Counted from the first letter of the stretch, positions 44,715 to 53,616 are shown. The stretch is DNA of 64,000 nucleotides from Myxococcales bacterium (GCA_016794365.1 JAEUKB010000041.1:1-64000), one strand, 5' to 3'. Notes: a model not told the origin generated them from the letters alone. A program made the numbers and translations.

Positions 44715-44715
44715 G
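44668..44715. repeat. 12-bp tandem repeat inside a signal-peptide n-region
   Basis: Four 12-bp units (44668-44679, 44680-44691, 44692-44703, 44704-44715) of the type TCTCTYTTGATG. On the minus strand they encode the (K/R)D(M/I)(Q/K) repeats at the start of the Cys-rich lipoprotein, and the last unit contains its start codon. Confidence 0.85.
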
Positions 44716-44883
44716 ATGTGGATCCTTTGTTGATTCATCGCAGCGCACTCTGTCTGGTCGGTAAGGACGCGGAAGTGGACGACCTGCACTCCTCATGCAT
44801 TCAACGCGGCACAGCGATCGCGCAGCGGCTCTGTCTGAACGATGTTGAACGATGCAGAACATCCAACCACTGGCCCGCTGCGC

Positions 44884-46239
44884 TCAGCCGAGCGATCCGC
44901 CCAGACAGTCCGCCAGCTCGAACAGAAGGTATTCCAGAATGTGTTCCTGCGGCAGCATCGCACCGAGCGGACAGTAGGACGGAAAGGTCTTCTGCGCGGC
45001 GCGCTCCCGCGTGTGATAGGAGCTAAACAGGACACGTCCACAGCCCGCTTGCGGCGGATATTCAAACGCCACAGTCAGCGGACGGAGCTTTCCAGTGGAC
45101 ATGCCTTGTAGGTAAATCTTCGACGGAAAGCGCTGCGGATCTTGCGCGGTCTGTGCGATCTGAACCCAGCCTGGCAAAAGCTCTGTGATCGGGACTCTGT
45201 TCGGATCGATCGGAACCGCCAGCCTGCGCAGAAAGTCGGCCAGTCCACTCGCTTGGGAAGTCACCGCACCCGTGATCGGATCACCAAGTCCGCCGCTTGC
45301 CACTGCGGTGTGAAAGCCATGCGGCGTCGTCACCGAGCAGTCTTTGTCGTCTTGAAAACAGACAAAGGGAGCCAGCTCTGGAAGCTGTCCGATGAAGTCA
45401 TACGACCAGTCGGTTGCATACAGCCTGCCGCCTTGACGCAAAAAATCGATCAGGTTGCTGCGCACCTGCGGACTACCAAGCAGCCCTTGGGAATACGCGA
45501 TTCCTGAGCAGTTCAGAAACAGCATCTGATAGGAAAACAGCCGATTCCTATCGGTCAGCAGCGACGACAAAAGGAGCTGTCCGGGTAGCGTCGCAGCGCC
45601 TGGCTTTTGGTTGTCATACAGGTGGACTGCACCGCGCTGATCAGGGGTCTGAAACTCACCGAGATCGATTCCGATCTGACGCAGCACACACTCGATTGCG
45701 TCGTGATCTCCGGCAGCCACCGCGAGCTTGGGAAGGTCTCCTTCCGCACGGCTGCGTGGAAGTCGCGTATCGTCAGGAGCCAGCTCTGTGGTCTGACACG
45801 CCGGAACGCGCACCGATACCATTCGCCGAAAGCGTCCCTTTTGCACCACCAGCGGAACCTGATCACCCGAAGGAACGCCACGTAGCTCAAATTTACCGTC
45901 GCTGCCGCTGTAGGCAAAGGTCACGGCGCGACCCGCGATCGGATCGCGACAGAGCTCGCATGATGGCGCGGAAGGAAGCGGCGTAAGCTGTCCAGACTGC
46001 GGAACATAGACCACCGCGCTGGCGAGCGGATCGGCCCCGTTTGGTACGTAGACGGTGCCGCGTAGTCGCGTGTCTTTGCCATCGGAACAGCGCTGCACCT
46101 GACAGGCCAGTCCTTCACAGCCAGCGTCGGGAACTTTGGGCGGATCGCCACTGGATGCAACCTGCGCGCAGCCTCCGTGAAGGACTCCCAAGCACATCAA
46201 AAGCGCGCGCAGCCGCTGAAAGGGAACGCCGCAGCGCAT
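44884..46239 (-). CDS. Lipoprotein with carboxypeptidase-regulatory-like domain
   Basis: 451 residues from the ATG at 46239, whose A overlaps the TGA of the upstream gene (TGATG). MRCGVPFQRLRALLMCLGV leads to lipobox LHGGC (Cys24). A carboxypeptidase regulatory-like beta domain follows (GTVYVPNGADPLASAVVYVP, then SDGKFELRGVPSGDQVPLVVQKG). The second half has an alpha/beta layout with FLNCSGIAYSQGLLG, NLIDFLRQGGRLYATDWSYDF and CGRVLFSSYHTRE, like a glutamine-amidotransferase-type fold but without an obvious catalytic triad. I recall this arrangement as conserved in myxobacterial lipoproteins. It is translationally coupled to the Cys-rich lipoprotein gene ahead of it. Confidence 0.82.
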   Translation of the reverse strand: MRCGVPFQRLRALLMCLGVLHGGCAQVASSGDPPKVPDAGCEGLACQVQRCSDGKDTRLRGTVYVPNGADPLASAVVYVPQSGQLTPLPSAPSCELCRDPIAGRAVTFAYSGSDGKFELRGVPSGDQVPLVVQKGRFRRMVSVRVPACQTTELAPDDTRLPRSRAEGDLPKLAVAAGDHDAIECVLRQIGIDLGEFQTPDQRGAVHLYDNQKPGAATLPGQLLLSSLLTDRNRLFSYQMLFLNCSGIAYSQGLLGSPQVRSNLIDFLRQGGRLYATDWSYDFIGQLPELAPFVCFQDDKDCSVTTPHGFHTAVASGGLGDPITGAVTSQASGLADFLRRLAVPIDPNRVPITELLPGWVQIAQTAQDPQRFPSKIYLQGMSTGKLRPLTVAFEYPPQAGCGRVLFSSYHTRERAAQKTFPSYCPLGAMLPQEHILEYLLFELADCLGGSLG

Positions 46240-47852
46240 CACAGGTGATACTCCACGGTGTAGCTGACCTTTTCCGGCATCGCAGTGGTGCAGGTCTTTT
46301 CGACGACAAAGTAGATGTCTGATCCACCGGAGTACGCGCCGGTTCCGGTGTTCATGCTCTTGCTTCCGGAACCGCTCACATCGAGGGTGTCGGTCCGCTT
46401 GTTGGTGATCACGGTCAAGCGATAGCATGTCATCGATCCACCGCCCGTCGTGGTGATCGTCACTTCATAGTCGTTTTGACAGAACGTCCCGCCGGTTGCG
46501 CGCACCACCCAGTAGTCAGGAGCCGCTCCCACCATGCCGGAAAATCCCACCACAGGAGGGTTCTTGTGCTCGCGCAAATCCGACGGTACAGCCGATGAAA
46601 AGGAGTCGCGACTGGCGGTGTCAAAACAGTCTTTGCTGCCTCGGCTGGACGCGGTCGATTGGGTATGTCCAGGAGGCGTCACATCCAGCACTTCACAGCC
46701 ATTTGTCGCGCTGACATCGACATCGTAGTTGTCACCTCGACACGTCATTGCGCACGATGCAGGAAGCTTGCTGGTGTCGCAAAACACGTCGCTGGTTGGC
46801 TGTCCTATGCCCGGACAGACATTGCCGCACGCACCACAGTTTGACACCGTATCAAGCTGCGTACAGCTTCCCGCGCAGCAGCCGCTTCCCATCGCGCAGG
46901 ACTTGCCGCAGGCTCCGCAGTCCGTCGCTGTGTTTAACTTTTTGCAGCTTCCCGCGCAGCAGTCTTCATCGCTTCCGCAGGTGTTTCCACAGCGCGCGCA
47001 GTTCTGCTTGGTTCCGATTGCATCCGACGCCAGCGCGAGCATACAGCCCGGCGGATCCATCTCTCCGCAGCGCTTAAACTGCGGAACAGAGGCCGCGCAG
47101 CGATCGTAGCGACCACCGGCCAGACAGGCTCTCTGTCCGATGCACTGACCGGCGGTGTTTTTGCGCGTACAGCTCTGCGGAAGGGCCACGCGATCGCAGT
47201 ATCCACCCAAGGAATCCAGACACAGCTTGGTCTTGGGAACGCACAGCTTGCGAGCTACTGCACCGTCGGAAACAGCCGCACATTCATAGTCCGATGGACA
47301 GACAGAATCGGACAGCGAGCAGTCCAAATGACACGCGGGCGCGACATCTCCAGGTGCTTGCAGACAGCGCTCTGACATCGTTCCGCAGTCTGCATCTTTG
47401 TCACAGCTTGCACAGTGATTCGCGCTGGGAGGAACGCACAGACCGACCGCTGCGCCTCCCTTTTCGGGCTGACAAGTGACCTGTCCGGGCAGCGCATCAC
47501 AGTCGCGCTGGGTCTTACACGTTCCGACGCACAGCTTGCTTGCTGCGCCACCGACTTTGCGACACGCGCCGCTCAGGCACTCTGCATCGGATGCGCAGCT
47601 TGATCCAACTGGCTTGCCCAGATCTTCTGGCATCCACAGATCCGGCGGAGCCTGCGCCAAGTCGTACACAGGAAGTGCCAAATCGACCGGATCGGACACT
47701 GGATCGGACAGATCGACGCTCGCGGTCGAGTCTGGACCAGGCACCACTTTGGACGAGCAGCCAAGCCACAACAGCGACAGCGATGCCACAAGGCCAAACC
47801 ATCCGCGCACTCGACGCAGCGACACGAGCAGGTGTGGGCGCATTCCATCCAT
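46239..47852 (-). CDS. Cys-rich repeat lipoprotein
   Basis: 537 residues. An AGAGGTGAG-type site sits just before the ATG at 47852. The signal peptide ends in lipobox LWLGC (Cys32). A D/P/L-rich linker (DLSDPVSDPVDLALPVYDL) follows, then Cys-rich repeats including CCAGSCKKLNTATDCGACGKSC and CCAGSCTQLDTVSNCGACG. The C-terminal part is beta-rich with a few Cys. Similar proteins in myxobacteria are often mis-named tryptophan synthase alpha chain in databases because of the Cys repeats; that name should not be used. It is the first gene of a coupled pair with the carboxypeptidase-regulatory-like lipoprotein. Confidence 0.82.
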   Translation of the reverse strand: MDGMRPHLLVSLRRVRGWFGLVASLSLLWLGCSSKVVPGPDSTASVDLSDPVSDPVDLALPVYDLAQAPPDLWMPEDLGKPVGSSCASDAECLSGACRKVGGAASKLCVGTCKTQRDCDALPGQVTCQPEKGGAAVGLCVPPSANHCASCDKDADCGTMSERCLQAPGDVAPACHLDCSLSDSVCPSDYECAAVSDGAVARKLCVPKTKLCLDSLGGYCDRVALPQSCTRKNTAGQCIGQRACLAGGRYDRCAASVPQFKRCGEMDPPGCMLALASDAIGTKQNCARCGNTCGSDEDCCAGSCKKLNTATDCGACGKSCAMGSGCCAGSCTQLDTVSNCGACGNVCPGIGQPTSDVFCDTSKLPASCAMTCRGDNYDVDVSATNGCEVLDVTPPGHTQSTASSRGSKDCFDTASRDSFSSAVPSDLREHKNPPVVGFSGMVGAAPDYWVVRATGGTFCQNDYEVTITTTGGGSMTCYRLTVITNKRTDTLDVSGSGSKSMNTGTGAYSGGSDIYFVVEKTCTTAMPEKVSYTVEYHL

Positions 47853-47986
47853 GACTCACCTCTTGTTTTGCGGGCATCCTATCGCTCACAGTGCGCCGTC
47901 CCTAACAGAAATCCTGCGTTTGTTCCGTGCGATTCCTGTGTGGATGACGTGCTCATCCATGTCGCTTGACGAGCCGCGCACAAATA

Positions 47987-48038
47987 CCGAACGTAAACGC
48001 CAAAACGTAAAACCAGAACGTACAGCCAGAACGTACAG
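47987..48038. repeat. 13-bp tandem repeat, four units
   Basis: Units at 47987-47999 (CCGAACGTAAACG), 48000-48012 (CCAAAACGTAAAA), 48013-48025 and 48026-48038 (both CCAGAACGTACAG). It lies in the upstream region of the OsmC gene, 25 bp before its start. A 7-bp hairpin TGGATGA-CGTGC-TCATCCA (47941-47959) lies just upstream. Confidence 0.9.
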
Positions 48039-48063
48039 CCAAATCAACAGGAGCCCACAGTCG

Positions 48064-48456
48064 ATGGAGATTCGCGTTGCGCTACGAGGACAGAAGAAAA
48101 TATCCGGCCACTTCGATGGCTTCGAGGTAATGACCGATCAGCCCCTCAAGTCAGGCGGAGAAGGCAGCGCTCCGTCGCCGTTTGATCTGTTCTTGGCATC
48201 GATTGCAACCTGCGCAGGCTTCTTTGTGCAGTCCTACTGTCAGACCCGACAGCTTCCCACCGATGGCATCGAGATCCTTCAAAACCTAACGCGAGATGAA
48301 CAGACGCGGATGGTGACGCAGATCAGCTTGCAAGTGATCGTTCCAGCTTCGTTTCCGACGGAACATCACGAAGGAATCATCGCGGCGATCAATGCCTGCT
48401 CGGTCAAAAAACACCTGCTTCATCCGCCCGCTTTTGCGGTCACGATTCAGTCCTGA
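48064..48456 (+). CDS. OsmC/Ohr family peroxide-reducing protein
   Basis: 130 residues from the ATG at 48064; the longer frame runs through the tandem repeat and is not coding. SAPSPFDLFLASIATCAGFFVQSYC (C50 and C59) and INACSVKKHLLHPPAF (C112) give the two-Cys layout of OsmC proteins, in the YhfA-like branch. It likely reduces organic hydroperoxides via thiol chemistry in the cytoplasm. The next gene starts three bases after its stop and is probably co-transcribed. Confidence 0.88.
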   Translation: MEIRVALRGQKKISGHFDGFEVMTDQPLKSGGEGSAPSPFDLFLASIATCAGFFVQSYCQTRQLPTDGIEILQNLTRDEQTRMVTQISLQVIVPASFPTEHHEGIIAAINACSVKKHLLHPPAFAVTIQS

Positions 48457-48459
48457 GTC

Positions 48460-48966
48460 ATGCCATCCGAACAATCTGTCTGTCGCTTTCGCATCTATGC
48501 GCACCGCGATCAAAAGGGAGAAGTCACAGACTCCTTTTTGATCTGGAATGAAGACTCCCTTGCGCTGTATAGTCCCGTCGGTCAGCAGGAACCAATACCG
48601 ATTCCTTCGGCTGCGCTGTCTGCGGTGTTTTCGCGCTATGGAAAGCCGCTGGAGGAAGGACTTGATGTCACACCCGTGATTGCGCGCGATGATGCTGATG
48701 ATGCGCCGCTCTTGCTGGAGTTACCAAGCGGACAGCGTGCCAAGCTGGAACGATTCCGCTTCCTTCCGTTTGGCTGGGTCCATCCTGAAGACTATCTGTT
48801 GTGGAGCGTTTTTCCGTCGGAAAAGTCCGCAGAATCGTCTACAGAATCGTCTACAGAATCGTCTACAGAATCGATCGAACCCTTGGCTGCGCCCGCAGCG
48901 CTTGTGTATGCCGCACTGCTCGCACTGGGACAGGCTGCACAAAAGAAAAGGACACCGACTCCGTAG
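48460..48966 (+). CDS. Hypothetical protein with SSTE repeat
   Basis: 168 residues, starting three bases after the OsmC gene. No signal peptide or membrane helix. The first 110 residues are beta-rich (SVCRFRIYAHRDQKGEVTDSFLIW..., RFRFLPFGWVHPEDYLLW). Near residue 126 a 12-bp DNA repeat (TCTACAGAATCG, about 48838-48876) encodes SSTESSTESSTES. A helical tail follows. I do not recognise the family. Confidence 0.65.
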   Translation: MPSEQSVCRFRIYAHRDQKGEVTDSFLIWNEDSLALYSPVGQQEPIPIPSAALSAVFSRYGKPLEEGLDVTPVIARDDADDAPLLLELPSGQRAKLERFRFLPFGWVHPEDYLLWSVFPSEKSAESSTESSTESSTESIEPLAAPAALVYAALLALGQAAQKKRTPTP

Positions 48967-49061
48967 CGTCTCTGCTTGGGTCTTCCGTTACGTCTGTGCT
49001 TGATCTGTGCTGCGTGATCGATGGAAAGAAAGGACGCTACAGATGAAGCGAACGGGCTCCG

Positions 49062-52000
49062 TTACAGCGTGTATGCCAGCACGGTGGGAGCGCTCCAGCC
49101 CGTCGCTGCGGGAGCAATCGGAGCCGCCGGAGCTGCTGGATTGTAGGTTCGCACCGTGATCACCGTGTTCGCGTTGATCGTGATCGGTCCGGTGTATTCG
49201 ACAGCGCCCGTTGCCAAAAGTGGCCCCGGTGTCCGTCCGCGCGGATCCGCTCCGTTGAGCGTGTAATAGATCTTCACCCCAGGCAGCGACTGACTCGGCG
49301 AGCTAAGCGTCACCATCGTTCCCGCCGTCACTTTTCCCGCCGGAACACTGGGCACAGCCGGACGCACAAACTGACTTTCCATAAACGCCAGCCGCTTTTC
49401 CCACCAGTACTTGAGCCACGCGATCTCACCGACGTACTGACCGTTGAACAGCATGTTGGTGATCGCGGTGTTGCCCGCAGCGGCTCGGGGCGCGCTCGCG
49501 GACCAGCGCATCACCGTACGCTTGGCTGGCGTGTTGGCTCCGTTGCCCGGATTGAGCTGATTGACCAAGTCATCGATCCGCGCGTGCATCGCAGCCGTAG
49601 ACAGCGGACCTTGCCGAAGCTGCGTGTAGCGATCGATCCACGCCTGCCAGAAGTTTTGGTCGGCCAGCATCTCTTTGTACCAAGGGTAGGTAAAGAAGTC
49701 GGTGCCGCCGCCGATCCACGTTCCCCAGTCGAAGTCGCGTCCGTCGGTCGATCCTTGTGCGCGATCAAAGTCCCAGATCGGTCCAGCGGTCAGCTTGCCG
49801 TTTCGCGGCTTGTGCCAGTACGAGCTAAGTCGCAGCGCATCCGCATTCTTCGTCGCGGTGTTGAGGATGTGGTGATCGATCATCGCGCCGACATCCCAGT
49901 ATTTTGCGTAGCCGTTTACGGGATCGGTCGCCATCGTGCCGCTCAGCGTCGCCCACGCTTCGCCCAAGTGACCTCGGAACCAGTCGCGCTGCGTCGTCGT
50001 GACTCGCTTGAATGGATCGGGAGACACCTCACGCGGGTTCACCCACGCCAGCACGTTTGCGCCCGGACCGCCGGTGCCTGCGTTGCCAAAGCTCTGTCCC
50101 GCAAGCGGCGTGATGCCGACTTCACCCGCGTCGAGCCGGTCCGCCTTGAACATGTAACCGCCTGCGATGTTGGGCAGCGCGTTGTCCGCAGTGGTCAGGT
50201 TTTCGACATCGACGCGACTGCTGCCGCGCGTGATCTTTTCCATGAAGCTGTAGACGCCGAAGTAATCGAGGCCGGTGATCGAGCCCTCGAAGGTGTCGGG
50301 CAGCGACTGTTCGTTGTGGATGTGCTCGATCAGCTTGGTACGAACGGCGTAGCGTCCCAGATCGTTGCTGGTTCGATAGATGAGATCGTTGTGAATCATC
50401 GATCGATCGAACTGATACGGCGCGTGCATCACCCAGTCGGAGTGCTCAGGCATGCCAAACGGACTGCACGCTTGATCGATGCCGTTTTCGTCCTGAAGCT
50501 CGAGCGCCATCGAAAACTTGGGATCACCCGCCGTCGAAGATCCGCGACGCTCCAGCGATCCGGGTGCCACCAAGTCGGGCAGGTTCGTCAGCCGCGTCAG
50601 GTTGTCGGGCGCTTTGGGCTCGAAGACCATCACCACACCTTCGACTGGCGTGTTGTTGGCCATCGCGGCATTCCAAGTGTGCGACAGCACCACCGGCAGG
50701 TTCGACGTAAACGCCAGCGCCGCTGGATCGAGCGCAAAGTACATCTCTCCACCGAGCGGTCCGTCGGGACGACCCGGCTCAAAAGCGCGTGCCCGCACCC
50801 GCGTATTCACCGCGACACTGATCGGTCCCGTATAGAGCGGCGACGGCGTCCGATAGACCGTCAGCGTGCCAGTTCCCGCATCCAAGATGTCCACCACCGG
50901 GGTCAGCGTCGGCGAAGTAGACAGACGGAAGGTGTTCGTCGTCCCCGGCACGATGTAATACGTCGTCGTCGCAGACAGTCCGCCCGGCAGCGTTCCCGTG
51001 CTCTTGACCTGAACCGGATCGCCGCCGAAGAACGAGTGAACCATCGACGTGGTCACAAAGTCCGTCGCTGCCGCTGTTCCGGTTGCTGCTTCGCGACGAA
51101 GCTCAAACATCCCGCTCGCGGTCAGATCGATCGCGGGTCCGCCGGGCTCGATGGTCAGCTTGAACGTATCCGCCGTCAGCACCTGCACAAAATAGTTCAT
51201 TCCGACGAGCAGCGGCGCTGGGCCCGAGACGCGAACCTGATCTCCGGTCTTCAGTCCGTGCGCCGTCCAAGTGCAGACATCGCTCGTCGCATCCGCCGCA
51301 AAGGTTCCCGCCGTACCCGCGACGCCAATGGGACGCGAGCGATTGGTCGTGTAGCGAACCTGCGCCGTCTGCGAGCTGACGGAAAGTGACACTTGAAGTG
51401 GCGTTCCTGCTGCAAACGTGCTGCTCGATGGACTGAAGCGAACCCGTTCCGCCAGTGCCGACGAAGCATCGTTCGCTGCGCCCGGTGTCGGCTTGGCAAA
51501 GTGCGCCGTCGCTGCGTTGTTCGCTGTCGTCAGAAGTCCATACGATACGTCGGTGGCTTGACCGGGATAAGGGCTCCACACCGGAGGCAGCGGATCGCCA
51601 CCTTTTCCCGTCAGTGCCAGGTATTCGCCACCCTGCGCCGAGCAGCTTCCGCCCAGCTCTCCGCCCGAGAGGCTGAAGTTGGTGTGAAGTGGCTTGCCAG
51701 CGACGGCGCGGTTCTTTCCGCTTGCGAAAACCACCAAGTAGCCACCGGGAGCGATCACGGTTCCCGACGGAAACGTCCAGCGATCGGCCTTGCTCTTGCT
51801 GTCGGTCAGGTGATAGCCGCCGAGGTCAAACGGTTGGCTGCCTGGGTTGTAGATCTCGATCCAGTCCGACGTTGTGCCGTCTTCGTCGGTGAGTCCAGCC
51901 TGATTCTTGGCCAAAAACTCGGTGATAAACGGAAACGGCCCAGAAAACGCAAGGTCTTCGCTCGGCGTCGAGCCCGCATCGACTTCACCGCTGGTGGATC

Positions 52001-52085
52001 CGCCCGAGCAGCCGACCAGCCCACTCGTAAGCGCCAAGCTCAAAAGGCCAAGCACGCTGCCCAAGACGCGAGAAGAACACTTCAT
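49062..52085 (-). CDS. CotH-kinase and lamin-tail domain lipoprotein
   Basis: 1007 residues. Signal peptide with lipobox LVGC (Cys26). A lamin-tail domain (about 50-145) has FITEFLAKNQAGLTDEDG, DWIEIYNPGSQPFDLGGYHL and FASGKNRAV. A chitobiase/Fn3-type domain follows (starting VRFSPSSSTFAAG, YTTNRSRP ... SPLYTGPISVAVNTRVRARAFEP), split by about 160 residues inserted between NRSRP and SPLYTG (50850-51330). The CotH domain occupies about 460-850, with VVLSHTWNAAM, a glycine-rich start, DYFGVYSFMEKI and WDFDRAQGS. A second chitobiase-like domain ends the protein (SLPGVKIYYTLNGADPRG...). CotH proteins are atypical protein kinases in spore coats; the bacterial extracellular ones are of unknown role. 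Confidence 0.86.
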   Translation of the reverse strand: MKCSSRVLGSVLGLLSLALTSGLVGCSGGSTSGEVDAGSTPSEDLAFSGPFPFITEFLAKNQAGLTDEDGTTSDWIEIYNPGSQPFDLGGYHLTDSKSKADRWTFPSGTVIAPGGYLVVFASGKNRAVAGKPLHTNFSLSGGELGGSCSAQGGEYLALTGKGGDPLPPVWSPYPGQATDVSYGLLTTANNAATAHFAKPTPGAANDASSALAERVRFSPSSSTFAAGTPLQVSLSVSSQTAQVRYTTNRSRPIGVAGTAGTFAADATSDVCTWTAHGLKTGDQVRVSGPAPLLVGMNYFVQVLTADTFKLTIEPGGPAIDLTASGMFELRREAATGTAAATDFVTTSMVHSFFGGDPVQVKSTGTLPGGLSATTTYYIVPGTTNTFRLSTSPTLTPVVDILDAGTGTLTVYRTPSPLYTGPISVAVNTRVRARAFEPGRPDGPLGGEMYFALDPAALAFTSNLPVVLSHTWNAAMANNTPVEGVVMVFEPKAPDNLTRLTNLPDLVAPGSLERRGSSTAGDPKFSMALELQDENGIDQACSPFGMPEHSDWVMHAPYQFDRSMIHNDLIYRTSNDLGRYAVRTKLIEHIHNEQSLPDTFEGSITGLDYFGVYSFMEKITRGSSRVDVENLTTADNALPNIAGGYMFKADRLDAGEVGITPLAGQSFGNAGTGGPGANVLAWVNPREVSPDPFKRVTTTQRDWFRGHLGEAWATLSGTMATDPVNGYAKYWDVGAMIDHHILNTATKNADALRLSSYWHKPRNGKLTAGPIWDFDRAQGSTDGRDFDWGTWIGGGTDFFTYPWYKEMLADQNFWQAWIDRYTQLRQGPLSTAAMHARIDDLVNQLNPGNGANTPAKRTVMRWSASAPRAAAGNTAITNMLFNGQYVGEIAWLKYWWEKRLAFMESQFVRPAVPSVPAGKVTAGTMVTLSSPSQSLPGVKIYYTLNGADPRGRTPGPLLATGAVEYTGPITINANTVITVRTYNPAAPAAPIAPAATGWSAPTVLAYTL

Positions 52086-52321
52086 GGCCTAACCCTCCCC
52101 CGAAAGTAAGCGCAAAGTGTCCGCACAGCCGACCAACGATTCTCGTCAGAGGCCCGTGTGGATAAACATCCATTTTAGGGTCGATTGAAACAGCAACGTA
52201 ACAGCGAATCCCGACGCGAACGTAAGCGATGAACGCCAAGGGACTTTTCGGCGTGCGGGTCGGGCAGACACCGGATGCTCGGACACCATCCAGAAAGCGC
52301 AGCGACGAGCCAGAGCGCCGC

Positions 52322-52816
52322 TTACGAGCCTGAACCGTGCCTGCTCAGAAAGCGGGCCGACGCATCCAGACCGCGATCGACCTCGGCGGCAGCGAACTTT
52401 TCGATCTGTCCACCGAGCCCGAAGACCTTGACCTCGATGTCCCACTCCATGATGCGCCGACAGGCATTTTCACCGACGGGAACCACTCGCATCGTGTAGC
52501 CCATCTTGAGCTTGTCACGCATCACCGACGGAACCATCACCGCTGACACCGAATCCGAGCCCGTTTGATGCGTCACTGTTTCTTCATAGTTGAAGCCGCC
52601 ACCGACGAGCTTTTTGATAAAGCCGGGCATGTTGTCCTGCGGTGTGATGCGGTTTTTCAGCGTGATCACGCTCGGGCCAGCGTCGCGAGACAGCGACTCA
52701 TACTGCTGGACGTTCATCGCCTCGGTGTTCAGACGCTTCATGAAGGACGGATCGAGAGAAAGCTCGATCAAGCGACTGGCTGAAACCTCGATGCGATGCT
52801 CTCTGCTAAAGCGCAT
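52322..52816 (-). CDS. DUF2505 (SRPBCC-like) protein
   Basis: 164 residues. MRFSREHRIEVSASRLIELSLDPSFMKRL and the later strands (VTHQTGSDSVSAVMVPSV, RRIMEWDIEVKVFGLGGQIE) fit DUF2505, a START/SRPBCC-like lipid-binding family of about 160 residues. It is cytoplasmic or membrane-associated, with no signal peptide. The upstream region towards the CotH gene holds no other gene. Confidence 0.85.
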   Translation of the reverse strand: MRFSREHRIEVSASRLIELSLDPSFMKRLNTEAMNVQQYESLSRDAGPSVITLKNRITPQDNMPGFIKKLVGGGFNYEETVTHQTGSDSVSAVMVPSVMRDKLKMGYTMRVVPVGENACRRIMEWDIEVKVFGLGGQIEKFAAAEVDRGLDASARFLSRHGSGS

Positions 52817-53014
52817 GGAAGGACTCCCTGAAAGTGGCTCACGTCGCCAAGCGACCGACGCACGCTAGCAAAGTTTGACCCAGAGAGAAAAGCGCTTTGA
52901 CCGACGAAGATTGGACAGTAGACGCAGAAGGGGAAGGATCCGCGCGACGACCAGACAAGCGACAGACAAGCGACAGACGAACGATCAGACCGTCCATCGA
53001 CCAGCGATCGCTCG

Positions 53015-53551
53015 TTAGCGACGAGCTTTTTTCTTTTTGGTGGTCTTGGCAGCGGTCTTCTTTTCACCGGCTTTGGGCTTGTCCGACGACTCGTCATCGT
53101 CTTCACCCGCTGCGGTAGCTTCGGCTGGCGTCTGCTTCGACGGAGCCGCATCGACTGGCTCGGCTTTGGCTTCGACCACTGGCTCGGCTTTGGCTTCGAC
53201 CACTGGCTCGGCTTTGGCTTCAACCACGGGCTCGGCTTTGGCTTCAACCACGGGCGGCGGCGGCGGTGCGGGCTCGGGCTCAAACTCGACGTGCGGACCG
53301 ACTTCCGCGCCCAGACCGAGCAGCCAGCGCGGCAGCTTCGTCGTCTCGACTGGCACCACCAGCATGCCAGCGCCAGCACCTTCTCGGACCCGTCGCACTT
53401 TGCCTTGCAGGCTGTGCTCGCCCGCGTGGACAGACAGCGCGGTCGCAACCGGCATCGGACTGTCCAGCTCGATGAACAAGCCGCCGTCCTGCAAGCGGAA
53501 GCGCGGCTCCTTAGCGATGGAGAGAGACTGGTAAAGGACCTGTATGCTCAT
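53015..53551 (-). CDS. PilZ-like protein with VVEAKAEP repeats
   Basis: 178 residues from the ATG at 53551 (MSIQVLYQSLSIAKEPRFRL). The first 90 residues are beta-rich with a PilZ-type look (FRLQDGGLFIELDSPMPVATALSV, GKVRRVREGAGAGM), though the c-di-GMP RxxxR start motif is not clear. A tandem VVEAKAEP x4 linker follows (53154-53249), then a Lys/Ala-rich tail ending KKKKARR. The gene is divergent from glmS with about 65 bp between starts. Confidence 0.7.
   Translation of the reverse strand: MSIQVLYQSLSIAKEPRFRLQDGGLFIELDSPMPVATALSVHAGEHSLQGKVRRVREGAGAGMLVVPVETTKLPRWLLGLGAEVGPHVEFEPEPAPPPPPVVEAKAEPVVEAKAEPVVEAKAEPVVEAKAEPVDAAPSKQTPAEATAAGEDDDESSDKPKAGEKKTAAKTTKKKKARR
53154..53249 (-). repeat. 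24-bp coding tandem repeat (VVEAKAEP), four units
   Basis: Four 24-bp units at 53154-53177, 53178-53201, 53202-53225 and 53226-53249. They are identical or nearly identical at DNA level and encode VVEAKAEP in the linker of the PilZ-like protein. Confidence 0.93.
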
Positions 53552-53616
53552 AATCCCATAGGGTATCAAAAGCGCATTTGCACCGGCAACGCGGTGCGCG
53601 CAAAATCAAAAAAACC

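Noticed and set aside
46239..47852. Calling the Cys-rich lipoprotein tryptophan synthase alpha chain
   Set aside because: It has no TIM-barrel sequence, but a lipobox and CCAGSC/GACG repeats. The name would be a known type of database error.
49584..51389. A 601-codon plus-strand frame opposite the CotH gene
   Set aside because: Arg/His/Val-rich composition, no ribosome-binding site, no domain. The minus-strand gene has lamin-tail and CotH motifs.
53552..53616. A glmS ribozyme or other leader before glmS
   Set aside because: Only 65 bp separates the divergent starts and no ribozyme core or leader structure is seen.
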